DNA from: Parabacteroides chongii
Lineage (GTDB): Bacteria > Bacteroidota > Bacteroidia > Bacteroidales > Tannerellaceae
Direction of reading: 5' to 3'
NCBI RefSeq assembly: GCF_029581355.1
Contig: NZ_CP120849.1
Coordinates: 3,132,501-3,196,500, forward strand
DNA: 64,000 nt
The translations under genes and the position numbers were made by a program. Within the stretch, counting starts at the first letter, position 1; every line of letters starts with the position of its first letter. This document shows, in pieces, positions 7,678 to 16,458 of this stretch. The notes under the pieces are model-generated. The model saw nothing but the letters and a program-made list of their open reading frames with translations, was not told the DNA's origin and did no database searches.

Positions 7678-10008
7678 ATGAAACAACGCTGTCTGTGTGT
7701 GCTGGTTGTCAGCTCTCTTTTTGGTTTACAAGCTATGAAGGCTGATGAAATAAAAGTGAATGTCAATGAAAACGATACCATCAAAACGTATAATATCGAT
7801 GAGGTGGTGGTGACTTCTTCCACGAAAGAAACGAATGATTTACGCTTATTGCCCAGTTCTGTTTCCATCATTTCCCCCCAGGCTATTTCCGGACGGCAGA
7901 TCGATGCGTTGAAAGATATCAGTTCCTTTGTCCCTAACCTGTATATGCCGGATTACGGTTCGAAGATGACTTCGGCTATTTATATCCGTGGTATCGGTGC
8001 ACGAAGCAGCGGACAATCGATCGGACTTTATGTGGATAATGTGCCGTATCTCGATAAGAGCACATTTGATTTCGAACTGAACGATATCCAGCGTATGGAG
8101 GTGTTGCGTGGTCCGCAGGGAACATTGTACGGACGTAATGCGATGGGAGGAATCGTGAATATCTATACGCTTTCACCTTTAAATTACCAGGGGACGAAAC
8201 TGTCCTTGTCCGGTGGAAATTATGGCGCATTCAAGGCAAAGGGAGCCCATTACCGGAAGTTGAGCGACAATGTAGGCATTTCCCTTAGTGGTTATTACGA
8301 TCGGAATGACGGATTCTTCGTCAATGAATATAGTGATACACGGGCCGATAAAGAAGAATCGGCAGGCGGTCGTTTCAAGCTGGACTGGTTGATCAAACCG
8401 AACCTGAAAGCGCAATATACATTCAATTACGACTATGTCAATCAGCGGGCGTTTCCTTACGGATTATATGATAAGGCAACGGGGACGGTTGCTCCGATCC
8501 GCATCAACGATCCCAGTTCTTATGAACGGAATATGCTGAATAATAGTCTTTATCTGGAATGGAAAACGGATAATATCCTACTTTCTTCTACTACTGCCTA
8601 CCAGTATCTGAAGGATGATATGAAGATGGACCAGGACTATACAGAGAAGTCGGTCTTCACACTGAACCAAAAGCAGAAACAATATGCCTGGAGTGAAGAA
8701 GTGGCGATCCGTTCCAACCATAAGAAGAACTATCAGTGGAGTTTCGGGGCGTATGGCTTTTATAATAGTCTGAATACGGACGGGCCGGTTATCTTTAAGG
8801 AGGATGGCTTAAAGGATATCTTGCAGGATGCATTTGACAAGATGATCGGTAATAACCCGAATGCTCCTAAATTGACTGTGTATGGAGACGATAAGAATCA
8901 AATCTATTTCCCCGGTTATTTTAAAACGCCTACATTCGGCTTTGCCGCTTTTCATCAGTCTACTTATAATAACTTGTTCGTAGACGGACTTTCTATTACA
9001 GCTGGTATCCGTTTGGATTATGAAAAAGCGAAGCTGGATTATGATTCGGCTGTCGACAGTATGAAGATTGGGGTGTCGATGATGGGGAGGCCGCTGGGGA
9101 CTTATCCGATGGAAGCACATTTGAAAGATAAGACATCACAGGACTTTTTACAGGTTTTGCCGAAGGTCTCCTTGCGTTACCAGTGCAGCCCGGGAACTTT
9201 TACTTACGTGTCTGTAGCAAAAGGGTACAAAACGGGCGGCTATAATGTGCAAATGTTCGGTGACCTGGTGCAGGAATATGCAAAATATGACCTGATGAAG
9301 AAGTTCATGCCTGCTGAAGCAGAAAAAAATAAACCGTCGGATGTAGAGTCGGTAGCTTCCTATAAACCTGAACATAGCTGGAACTACGAATTAGGCGTCC
9401 GCAGCGAATTGATTAAAAACCGGCTGAATGCAGAGTTGACATTTTTCTATATGGATATACAGGATATCCAGTTGACAACCTTTGCGGAGAATGGCAGTGG
9501 CCGTATGATCACCAACGGAGGAAAAGCGGACAGCTATGGTGTGGAAGTAAGCCTTCGCAGCCTGATTGCCGAGGGATTGACTGCCGATCTGAATTATGGT
9601 TTTACCCGTGCTACATTCCGTGATTATCTGGCTATCGACAGGGAAAGCAAGCTGGAGGTAAATTACAAGGATAACTTTGTCCCTTATACTCCGCGTCATA
9701 CCGTAAGCCTGGGATTACAATATACGAAGTTGTTACGTAATTGCTGGTTGGATCAGTTTACTGTTTCTGCACAGTGCGCCGGAGCCGGGAAGATTTTTTG
9801 GACGGAAAAGAATGATATCAGCCAGGACTTTTATGCCGTGTTGAACGCCAAGGCTGGTGTACGTAAAGGGGCAGTCAATCTGAATGTATGGAGTCGTAAT
9901 ATAACAAATACGGATTATCAAGCATTTTATTTCGAATCATTCAACAATTCATTCATACAAAAAGGCAAACCGTTCCAGATCGGGGCAGAGGTTGCAGTAA
10001 CTTTCTAA
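7678..10008 (+). CDS. TonB-dependent outer-membrane receptor 1 (porphyrin locus)
   Basis: 776 aa from ATG 7678, chosen because it opens a proper signal peptide (MKQRCLCVLVVSSLFGLQAMKA); an upstream TTG would add 19 non-signal residues. A short TonB-box-like stretch (IDEVVVTSS) precedes the plug domain, which is recognised by DISSFVPNLYMPDYGS, YIRGIGARSSGQ and MEVLRGPQGTLYGRN. The rest is a 22-strand beta-barrel type sequence ending in a terminal aromatic residue (VAVTF). It has no carboxypeptidase-regulatory or STN domain, so it is of the siderophore/heme/cobalamin class and not SusC-like. The second receptor downstream is a clear paralogue. The permease, HemN and protoporphyrinogen oxidase genes beyond suggest a porphyrin or heme ligand. 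No HmuR-type FRAP/NPNL heme motif is seen, so ligand identity remains inferred. Confidence 0.9.
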   Translation: MKQRCLCVLVVSSLFGLQAMKADEIKVNVNENDTIKTYNIDEVVVTSSTKETNDLRLLPSSVSIISPQAISGRQIDALKDISSFVPNLYMPDYGSKMTSAIYIRGIGARSSGQSIGLYVDNVPYLDKSTFDFELNDIQRMEVLRGPQGTLYGRNAMGGIVNIYTLSPLNYQGTKLSLSGGNYGAFKAKGAHYRKLSDNVGISLSGYYDRNDGFFVNEYSDTRADKEESAGGRFKLDWLIKPNLKAQYTFNYDYVNQRAFPYGLYDKATGTVAPIRINDPSSYERNMLNNSLYLEWKTDNILLSSTTAYQYLKDDMKMDQDYTEKSVFTLNQKQKQYAWSEEVAIRSNHKKNYQWSFGAYGFYNSLNTDGPVIFKEDGLKDILQDAFDKMIGNNPNAPKLTVYGDDKNQIYFPGYFKTPTFGFAAFHQSTYNNLFVDGLSITAGIRLDYEKAKLDYDSAVDSMKIGVSMMGRPLGTYPMEAHLKDKTSQDFLQVLPKVSLRYQCSPGTFTYVSVAKGYKTGGYNVQMFGDLVQEYAKYDLMKKFMPAEAEKNKPSDVESVASYKPEHSWNYELGVRSELIKNRLNAELTFFYMDIQDIQLTTFAENGSGRMITNGGKADSYGVEVSLRSLIAEGLTADLNYGFTRATFRDYLAIDRESKLEVNYKDNFVPYTPRHTVSLGLQYTKLLRNCWLDQFTVSAQCAGAGKIFWTEKNDISQDFYAVLNAKAGVRKGAVNLNVWSRNITNTDYQAFYFESFNNSFIQKGKPFQIGAEVAVTF

Positions 10009-10057
10009 ATGGATACTATGATTCAAAATTTATCAGAATTGAACCTATTCAGATCAT

Positions 10058-10172
10058 ATTAGGGGATGCAGATGACGCAGAATACGCAGATGCTCGCAGA
10101 CTTTTTATTTTCTTTAAAAAGTATATTATCTGCGTTTATCTGCGCTAGTCTGCGTCATCTGCGTTCCTTAAT
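10058..10172. repeat. Long imperfect inverted repeat built of CTGCG/CGCAG units
   Basis: The left arm 10058-10102 and right arm 10127-10172 pair over about 45 bases with roughly four fifths matching. Both are rich in CGCAGAT/ATCTGCG units recurring every 7-8 or about 15 bases. The loop holds a TTTTTA/TAAAAA pair. It starts 50 bp after the receptor stop, so it could form a large transcript-end hairpin. It resembles a dispersed intergenic element, not a gene; an ORF across it is spurious. Confidence 0.7.
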
Positions 10173-10268
10173 ACAAACTGGATATATAGTTCAACTTTTA
10201 TACTGTATTGTTGTTAATTTGTTTATTATCAATAACTTGTATGATGTAGTCGACCAAAGAGCCCAAAT

Positions 10269-10369
10269 CTCGTTTAAAACGAGTGAAAACTTGTTTAAAA
10301 CGAGCTTATAGTCCGTTTAAAACGAAAAAAATCTCGTTTTAAACGAAGTGAGGGTTCGTTTTAAATGAG
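10269..10369. repeat. Five phased palindromes (CTCGTTTAAAACGAG type) upstream of the second TonB receptor
   Basis: Copies lie at 10269-10283, 10290-10304, 10312-10326, 10333-10347 and 10355-10369. Centres are spaced 21, 22, 21 and 22 bp apart, two turns of DNA each. The first three read in the TTTAAAA orientation and the last two in TTTTAAA. The 6-7 base spacers are unrelated to each other. The last copy ends 27 bp before the ATG at 10397, where a promoter or leader must lie. The pattern fits cooperative operator sites on one face of the helix. Confidence 0.85.
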
Positions 10370-10396
10370 TTTTTGGGGAATCTAAAAATAATTTAT

Positions 10397-12472
10397 ATGA
10401 AAATATTACTTTTATTCTGTTGTTTGTCTCTTTCTGTTCTATCTGTACAAGCAGACGACCAGGATACAACGAAAGTCCGTCAGGTCGATCTGAACGAGGT
10501 GATAGTCCGGTCATTTAAACAAAGCAGAGACTTACGTTTGGAGCCGCTGTCGGCCTCGTCTGTTACCGGTACGGCTATACAGAATAAGAATATCACAGGT
10601 ATCAAGGAGTTCAGCTCATTCATTCCCAACCTGTTTATGCCTGATTACGGTTCAAAACTGACTTCTCCTGTTTATATTCGGGGGATCGGTTCGAAGATTA
10701 ATGCGCCTTCCGTCGGACTTTATGTGGATGGTATCCCTTATTTTGAAAAGTCGGCATTCGATTTTGACTTTGCTGAAATAGACCGCGTAGAAGTATTGCG
10801 CGGCCCGCAGGGAACCCTGTACGGACGTAATACCATGGGAGGGATTATTAATGTATATACCAAATCTCCCTTGAAATATCAGGGGATGAATGCCTCTGTC
10901 TCTAACGGTACGTACGGTGCCCGCGATTATGCTCTTTCCCGTTATGCGAAGATAGGAGAGAAATTCGGTTATTCCCTTTCTGCCAATTATAACAGGAGTG
11001 ACGGCTATTTCACGAATTTGTTTACCGACAAAAGAGCAGACGACCAGAAAAGCGGTTCCGGACGTATCCGGCTGGAATGGCAACCGACGGAGCAGTGGTC
11101 GCTTGGCTTGATGAGTTCTTACGATTATTCCAAACAGGGAGGGTATCCGTATGCTGTCTGCGATTCGCTGACACATCGGCCCGGTGATGTGAATTATAAC
11201 GACTATAGCTTTTATAAACGGGCCATGTCGACAACCGGTCTGACTGCTGAGTATAAAGGAACCGGCTATAGCCTGAGCAGCAAAACTGCCTTTCAGTATC
11301 TGTCGGACCATCAGGGTATCGACCAGGACTTCTCTCCGGCAAGCGTTTATTTTGCTAAGCAGGACCAGAAGCAGAAGATGTTTTCAGAGGAATTCAATCT
11401 GAAATCGACAACGACCCACCGGTATAAGTGGTTGTTTGGAGCTTTCGGTTTTTGGCAGGGTATTGACAATACCGTGATACTGGATTATCTGGCACAGAAA
11501 TACACGACCCGCAAAATCTATGATACGCCGACTTACGGCTTTGCCCTGTACCATCAGTCCACTTTCGATGATCTCCTGTTCGACGGTCTCTCTGCTACTT
11601 TCGGTATACGGTATGATTACGAACGTGCATCTACCGATTTTATCGGTTTTAAAGAAACTGAAGAGAAAACAGAACAATTGGATGCCTTTTACAGTAAACT
11701 GAAATTCAGCCAGGTGACACCTAAGTTTGCGTTACAGTACCTGTTCCCGTCTTCGGGGATCCTCTATGCCACAGTGACGAAAGGGTATAAAACCGGTGGG
11801 TTCAATACCTCTTTCGAGCGTGAGGAGGATCGTTCTTTCCGACCGGAAACGAGCTGGAACTATGAGGTGGGCGGCAAGCATCCTTTTTTGGATAACCGGC
11901 TGCGTGCCGATATCGCCTTCTTTTGGATCGACTGGAAGAATCAGCAGATCAGTCAGACACTTCCTTTCGGTCGCGGTTCCATGTTGACCAATGCCGGTCG
12001 GAGTGAGAGCAAAGGGGTAGAGGTCAGCCTGCAGGGGAATCCGGTGAACGGGTTGATGGTGCAGGTGAATTATGGTTTTACCCATGCTACTTTTAAAGAC
12101 TATGTCGACGAGAAGAAGAAGATCGATTATTCGGGCAACTATCTCCCGATGGTGCCGTCGCATACATTTGCAGTCGGTGCCGATTATACGATTCCGACAC
12201 CTTGTTCCCATATCGACCGTATCATGATCAGTACAAATTTTACCGGTGTGGGAGAGATCCATTGGAAAGAAGATAATAAAGTTACTCAATCTTTTTACGG
12301 ACAATTGAACGGAAAGGTGTCAATAACCAAAGGATTCGCTACCTTTGCAATTTGGGCTAAGAATATCACCAATACACAATATACCGCATTTTATTTTGAA
12401 TCGGGAGGAAAAGGACTGGCACAGTCGGGACGTCCGTTTACGATTGGCGGTAGTGTGGCAATAGCACTTTGA
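10397..12472 (+). CDS. TonB-dependent outer-membrane receptor 2 (porphyrin locus)
   Basis: 691 aa from ATG 10397, which opens the signal peptide MKILLLFCCLSLSVLSVQA; a TTG 24 bases upstream lies next to the repeat array and is unlikely. A TonB-box-like VDLNEVIVRSF is followed by the plug (FSSFIPNLFMPDYGSK, YIRGIGSKINAPS, VEVLRGPQGTLYGRNTMGG) and a beta-barrel. The plug is very similar to receptor 1, so the two are tandem paralogues. Receptor 2 is about 85 residues shorter; receptor 1 has extra barrel-loop sequence around its residues 375-410 and 470-550. Only one base separates its stop from the permease ATG, so receptor, permease, HemN and PPO are one transcript. The phased palindrome array immediately upstream probably controls this second unit. 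Confidence 0.9.
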   Translation: MKILLLFCCLSLSVLSVQADDQDTTKVRQVDLNEVIVRSFKQSRDLRLEPLSASSVTGTAIQNKNITGIKEFSSFIPNLFMPDYGSKLTSPVYIRGIGSKINAPSVGLYVDGIPYFEKSAFDFDFAEIDRVEVLRGPQGTLYGRNTMGGIINVYTKSPLKYQGMNASVSNGTYGARDYALSRYAKIGEKFGYSLSANYNRSDGYFTNLFTDKRADDQKSGSGRIRLEWQPTEQWSLGLMSSYDYSKQGGYPYAVCDSLTHRPGDVNYNDYSFYKRAMSTTGLTAEYKGTGYSLSSKTAFQYLSDHQGIDQDFSPASVYFAKQDQKQKMFSEEFNLKSTTTHRYKWLFGAFGFWQGIDNTVILDYLAQKYTTRKIYDTPTYGFALYHQSTFDDLLFDGLSATFGIRYDYERASTDFIGFKETEEKTEQLDAFYSKLKFSQVTPKFALQYLFPSSGILYATVTKGYKTGGFNTSFEREEDRSFRPETSWNYEVGGKHPFLDNRLRADIAFFWIDWKNQQISQTLPFGRGSMLTNAGRSESKGVEVSLQGNPVNGLMVQVNYGFTHATFKDYVDEKKKIDYSGNYLPMVPSHTFAVGADYTIPTPCSHIDRIMISTNFTGVGEIHWKEDNKVTQSFYGQLNGKVSITKGFATFAIWAKNITNTQYTAFYFESGGKGLAQSGRPFTIGGSVAIAL

Positions 12473-12473
12473 T

Positions 12474-13679
12474 ATGATACAAAAAAATAAAGCGTTCAAC
12501 CTCGGAACCTTTTTCTGCCTGTATATTGCGCAGACCATTCCGATGAGTTTCTTCTCCACCGTCATCCCGGTCATGATGCGGCAGGAGAATTTTTCCTTGT
12601 CCGCCATCGGGCTATTACAACTGATCAAGCTGCCCTGGATATTGAAATTCCTGTGGTCGCCGATGGTAGACCGTCATGCCCGGACAACGGGCGATTATAA
12701 ACGGTGGATTTTCTCTTCCGAACTGATCTATGCCGTCCTGATCTTTGCTGTTGCCTTTCTTGATTTCAAGACAGACTTTTATACGATTATCGCCTTGATT
12801 ATCGTGTCGTTTATCGCTTCAGCCACACAGGATATAGCGACCGATGCGCTGGCGGTTCTTTCTTTTAGCCGGAAGGATAAAAGCCTGGTGAACAGTATGC
12901 AGTCGATGGGCAGTTTTGGTGGTTCGATGATCGGTGGCGGTGTGTTACTGCTCTTGTTCAAACAATTGGGATGGAATAGCCTGTTGCCGTGTGTGGCCCT
13001 GTTCGTGATAGTGGCTTTACTCCCGTTGCTGTTCAATCGAGGTCTGGAGATTGCCCCCAAAGATACACACGAACGGGCGAAGAAAGCGGATGTCTTCTAT
13101 TTCTTCGCCCAAAAGAATATATGGAAACAGATCGGTTTCCTGTTCCTTTATTATTCAGGACTGATCGGCACGCTGGCGATGTTGAAGCCTTATTTGGTCG
13201 ACCTGGGATATTCGATGAAAGAGATCGGGGTGATGAGCGGGGTGATCGGTACCTCCTTCGGTTTTGTATTTTCTTTTATCGGAGGTTTTATTGTACGCCG
13301 GATCGGACGGCATTGGGCGCGTATCCTGTTTTCCGTCTTTGTATTGCTTGCCACACTCTACTTCCTGGGGCTTTCTTATGTGACTCCGACGCTCGGAATG
13401 TTGTACATGGGGATTGCCTTGCTTTGGGGAAGCTACGGGATGGCTACCATTGTGGTATATACTACCGCTATGGATTGCGTGCGCCCCGGACGGGAAGGTA
13501 CTGACTTTACGGTACAGACTGTGATCACCCATCTGAGCGGAATGCTGATGGCCATCTTGAGCGGGAAAATAGCCGATCATACCGGCTATCACGGACTGTT
13601 TTTCTTTGAAGTCAGCCTGGCCCTTTTGTCACTTGTTTATATATTGATCGTGTTTAGAAAAGAGAAAGAAACAGCATAG
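12474..13679 (+). CDS. MFS permease, AmpG/FptX-like (PAT family)
   Basis: 401 aa with about 12 hydrophobic segments and no signal peptide, so an inner-membrane carrier. The start (FNLGTFFCLYIAQTIPMSFF, then LIKLPWILKFLWSPMVDRH) is typical of the PAT/AmpG branch of the major facilitator superfamily. Its members import muropeptides or, as FptX and RhtX, iron-siderophore complexes. A charged cytoplasmic loop (PKDTHERAKKAD) separates the two six-helix halves. It lies 1 bp after receptor 2 and 2 bp before HemN. That sandwich suggests it carries the receptor ligand, perhaps a porphyrin or iron chelate, across the inner membrane. Substrate is inferred only from context. Confidence 0.85.
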   Translation: MIQKNKAFNLGTFFCLYIAQTIPMSFFSTVIPVMMRQENFSLSAIGLLQLIKLPWILKFLWSPMVDRHARTTGDYKRWIFSSELIYAVLIFAVAFLDFKTDFYTIIALIIVSFIASATQDIATDALAVLSFSRKDKSLVNSMQSMGSFGGSMIGGGVLLLLFKQLGWNSLLPCVALFVIVALLPLLFNRGLEIAPKDTHERAKKADVFYFFAQKNIWKQIGFLFLYYSGLIGTLAMLKPYLVDLGYSMKEIGVMSGVIGTSFGFVFSFIGGFIVRRIGRHWARILFSVFVLLATLYFLGLSYVTPTLGMLYMGIALLWGSYGMATIVVYTTAMDCVRPGREGTDFTVQTVITHLSGMLMAILSGKIADHTGYHGLFFFEVSLALLSLVYILIVFRKEKETA

Positions 13680-13681
13680 TT

Positions 13682-15049
13682 ATGATACAAAACTTATTAC
13701 AAAAATACAATGTGCCGGTTCCGAGGTATACCAGCTATCCGCCGGCCAATTATTTTACGGATACATTTACAAATACAGATTATGAAGCTGCCATAGAAGC
13801 CTCCAATACTGCCAGTCCCGGACATATCTCTTTCTATGTACATATTCCTTTCTGCCGTCATCTTTGTCATTATTGCGGATGCAATTCGTTTGCAATGATG
13901 AACCGGAGTGTGGTGGAACGTTATATAGAAGCCCTACATGTGGAGATCGATAAAGTGAAAGAACGGCTGGCTCCGGGACGAAAAATATCCCAGATACATT
14001 ATGGCGGAGGAAGCCCTACGGCCATGCCGGTATATGTTTTGAAAGAACTGAACGACCATCTGTTGGCCGGTTTTGAAACGATCGATCAGCCGGAAATAGC
14101 CGTGGAATGCCATCCCGGATACCTGGATGAAGAATATTGGCAATACCTGACCGAAGCCGGTTTCAACCGCTTTAGCCTGGGTGTTCAGGATTTCAATGAA
14201 AAGGTATTGAAGACAGTAAACCGTCGTCCGGCTTTACTGCCGGTTGAAATGATCTTCCGGATCCTTCGCAGCAAAGGAGCACGTATCAATATGGATTTTA
14301 TTTACGGATTGCCTTTCCAGACAGCCGAAAGCTTTTCCGAAACCATTACCCGGGCAGCCGTTTTACAGCCGGATCGTTTGGTTACTTTTTCTTATGCGCA
14401 TGTCCCCTGGGTCAACCGGCAACAGCTGATCCTGGAAAAAGCCGGCCTTCCCGCCAGTGAGGAAAAGAGCCGTATGTTTGAAGCTGCGAAAGAAATATTG
14501 GGCGGTACCGGTTATAAAACCATCGGTCTGGATCATTTTGTACTTGAAGACGACGAATTGTATACCGCCCGGCAAAACGGACAGCTGCACCGTAACTTTC
14601 AGGGCTATTGTACCCGTCGTACGACAGGGCAGGTGTATGCTTTCGGTGTGACGGGCATAAGCCAGCTGAGTTCCGCTTATACGCAGAACAGTAAAGATAT
14701 TCACCGATATATCGAACAGATCGAAGACGGTTCGTTTGCCATAGCAAAAGGATATACATTAAGCCGCGACGAACAGATCACCCGCGAAGCGATCGAAACG
14801 CTGATGTGTAACTATACATTGAACTGGCAGGATGTGGCTACCCGCCTGTCTTGCCCTGTTGATGAGGTAAAAGCGGCAACAGCTTATGATGAAAAACGTA
14901 TGCGGGAGTTTGCCGGGGACGGTTTGATCGAATATGACGATGATCATATCCGCATGACTTCCGAAGGCGCTCTTTTTGTTCGTAACGTGGCGGCATCGTT
15001 GGATAAACTGATGCTTCATTCTAATAAATCATTTTCTAAACCAGTCTGA
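13682..15049 (+). CDS. hemN: Oxygen-independent coproporphyrinogen III oxidase
   Basis: 455 aa, close to E. coli HemN. The radical-SAM iron-sulfur cluster motif is CRHLCHYCGC, with Cys58, Cys62 and Cys65 plus the HemN-specific Cys67. The GGGSPT SAM loop follows, then IYGLPFQT, and the C-terminal HemN domain is present (GYTLSRDEQITREAIETLMC). The presence of Cys67 and the full-length C terminus favours genuine HemN over the heme chaperone HemW. It decarboxylates coproporphyrinogen III to protoporphyrinogen IX anaerobically in the cytoplasm. It sits 2 bp after the permease and 1 bp before the PPO gene, which catalyses the next step. Confidence 0.93.
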   Translation: MIQNLLQKYNVPVPRYTSYPPANYFTDTFTNTDYEAAIEASNTASPGHISFYVHIPFCRHLCHYCGCNSFAMMNRSVVERYIEALHVEIDKVKERLAPGRKISQIHYGGGSPTAMPVYVLKELNDHLLAGFETIDQPEIAVECHPGYLDEEYWQYLTEAGFNRFSLGVQDFNEKVLKTVNRRPALLPVEMIFRILRSKGARINMDFIYGLPFQTAESFSETITRAAVLQPDRLVTFSYAHVPWVNRQQLILEKAGLPASEEKSRMFEAAKEILGGTGYKTIGLDHFVLEDDELYTARQNGQLHRNFQGYCTRRTTGQVYAFGVTGISQLSSAYTQNSKDIHRYIEQIEDGSFAIAKGYTLSRDEQITREAIETLMCNYTLNWQDVATRLSCPVDEVKAATAYDEKRMREFAGDGLIEYDDDHIRMTSEGALFVRNVAASLDKLMLHSNKSFSKPV

Positions 15050-15050
15050 T

Positions 15051-16424
15051 ATGGAACAGCATACTACGGATATTCTGATCATCGGAGCCGGCCTGACCGG
15101 TCTGACTACTGCCTTTCATCTGGTACGGGGTGGAAAACAAGTACATATTTTGGAGTGCAACGACCGGATAGGAGGACAGATACATACGTTTCGGGAAGAC
15201 GGTTTTATTTTTGAAAGCGGTCCTAATACGGGAGTCGTTTCTTATCCGGAGGTGGCGGAGTTGTTTTCTGCTCTGTCTCCGACCTGTGAGCTGGAGACGG
15301 CACACGAGGAAGCCAAGCGTCGCCTGATCTGGAAAGGAGATTCTTTTCGTGCTTTACCTTCAGGCTTGTTCAGTGCCGTGACGACTCCTTTATTTACGTT
15401 GGGCGACAAGTTCCGTATCCTGGGAGAACCGTTTCGTGCCAAAGGTACGAATCCGGACGAGTCGGTAGGGGAGTTGGCTGCCCGGCGTTTGGGGAAGTCT
15501 TTCCTGAACTATGCGGTCGATCCGTTCTTATCCGGAGTGTATGCCGGGGATCCGCTGAAGCTGGTAACCCGTTATGCTTTGCCTAAATTATACAATCTGG
15601 AACAACAATACGGAGGATTTATCAAAGGAACGATTGCCAAAGCCCGGCAACCTAAAACGGACCGCGACCGGTTGGCTACGAAAAAGGTCTTTTCGGCAGT
15701 CGGTGGTTTGGAGAATCTGGTAAAGGCAATGGAAGAATCCATCGGCCGCCGGAATATCACGGTATCGGCTTCCGGTGTTACGATTCGTCCGTCGGAGAAT
15801 GGCTGGCAGGCTACTTACAGGACTTCGGAAGGAGAGCAGACCCTCCATGCCAATAAGGTGGTAACGACCTGTGGTGCTTATACATTACCAGAGCTATTGC
15901 CGTTTGTTCCCCGGGAAGATATGGATAAGATCAGTAACCTGCAGTATGCTCCGGTTGTGCAGGTCAGTGTCGGTGTTCGCAATACGGGACAGTTGCATTT
16001 TAATGCTTTCGGAGGGCTGGTTCCCTCCTGTGAGAAGCGGGATGTGCTGGGGATTCTTTTCCCGGCAGCTTGTTTTGATAACCGTGCACCGAAAGAAGGG
16101 GCTCTCTTCTCTTTCTTTATCGGCGGTGTTAAACGATCAGAGCTGACCGGTTTGACCGATGACGAGTTGAAAGGGCTCGTTACACACGAATTTCATGCCA
16201 TGTTGAAGTTTCCGATCGGGATGCAACCGGATATGATCCGTATTTTCCGTCATGCACATGCCATTCCGCAATATGAATTAAGTAGTGGTGAACGTTTTGC
16301 CACGATCGATAAGTTGCAAACACGCTATCCCGGCTTGATCCTGGCAGGCAATATCAAAGGCGGTATCGGTATGGCGGATCGCATCCGGCAGGCAACAGGT
16401 ATCGCGGAAAACTTGCTCATGTAA
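15051..16424 (+). CDS. hemG: Protoporphyrinogen oxidase (HemY/HemG-type flavoprotein)
   Basis: 457 aa. The FAD-binding start is ILIIGAGLTGLTTAFHL with a following LECNDRIGGQIHT, and the FAD-contacting C terminus reads LAGNIKGGIGMADRIRQATG. Mid-protein features (FLSGVYAGDPLKL, FSAVGGLENLV) match the PPO family. It oxidises protoporphyrinogen IX to protoporphyrin IX. The classical HemY form uses O2, yet the enzyme is common in gut Bacteroidales beside HemN; its in vivo acceptor there is not clear from sequence. The ATG lies 1 bp after the hemN stop. Ferrochelatase is not in the window, so the last step must be encoded elsewhere. Confidence 0.9.
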   Translation: MEQHTTDILIIGAGLTGLTTAFHLVRGGKQVHILECNDRIGGQIHTFREDGFIFESGPNTGVVSYPEVAELFSALSPTCELETAHEEAKRRLIWKGDSFRALPSGLFSAVTTPLFTLGDKFRILGEPFRAKGTNPDESVGELAARRLGKSFLNYAVDPFLSGVYAGDPLKLVTRYALPKLYNLEQQYGGFIKGTIAKARQPKTDRDRLATKKVFSAVGGLENLVKAMEESIGRRNITVSASGVTIRPSENGWQATYRTSEGEQTLHANKVVTTCGAYTLPELLPFVPREDMDKISNLQYAPVVQVSVGVRNTGQLHFNAFGGLVPSCEKRDVLGILFPAACFDNRAPKEGALFSFFIGGVKRSELTGLTDDELKGLVTHEFHAMLKFPIGMQPDMIRIFRHAHAIPQYELSSGERFATIDKLQTRYPGLILAGNIKGGIGMADRIRQATGIAENLLM

Positions 16425-16443
16425 GTCAAATTCACTTTCTTTG
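16413..16443 (+). promoter_or_regulatory. Probable promoter of the DUF2007 gene, inside the end of the PPO gene
   Basis: TTG at 16413-16415, a 20-bp spacer and TTTCTTTG at 16436-16443. This is the same two-box arrangement and spacing as the one before the first TonB receptor. The predicted transcript start is only about 10 bases before the ATG at 16459. Confidence 0.45.
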
Positions 16444-16458
16444 CAAAAAGACAAGCTC

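Noticed and set aside
10066..10311. 81-aa open frame between the two receptors
   Set aside because: It runs across the CTGCG inverted repeat, has no ribosome site and no protein-like composition.
10269..10369. CRISPR-like array
   Set aside because: Repeats of 15 bases with 6-7 base spacers are far too short, orientation flips within the array, and no cas genes are present.
13682..15049. HemW heme chaperone instead of HemN
   Set aside because: The four-Cys CxxxCxxCxC motif, 455-residue length and full HemN C-terminal domain favour HemN.
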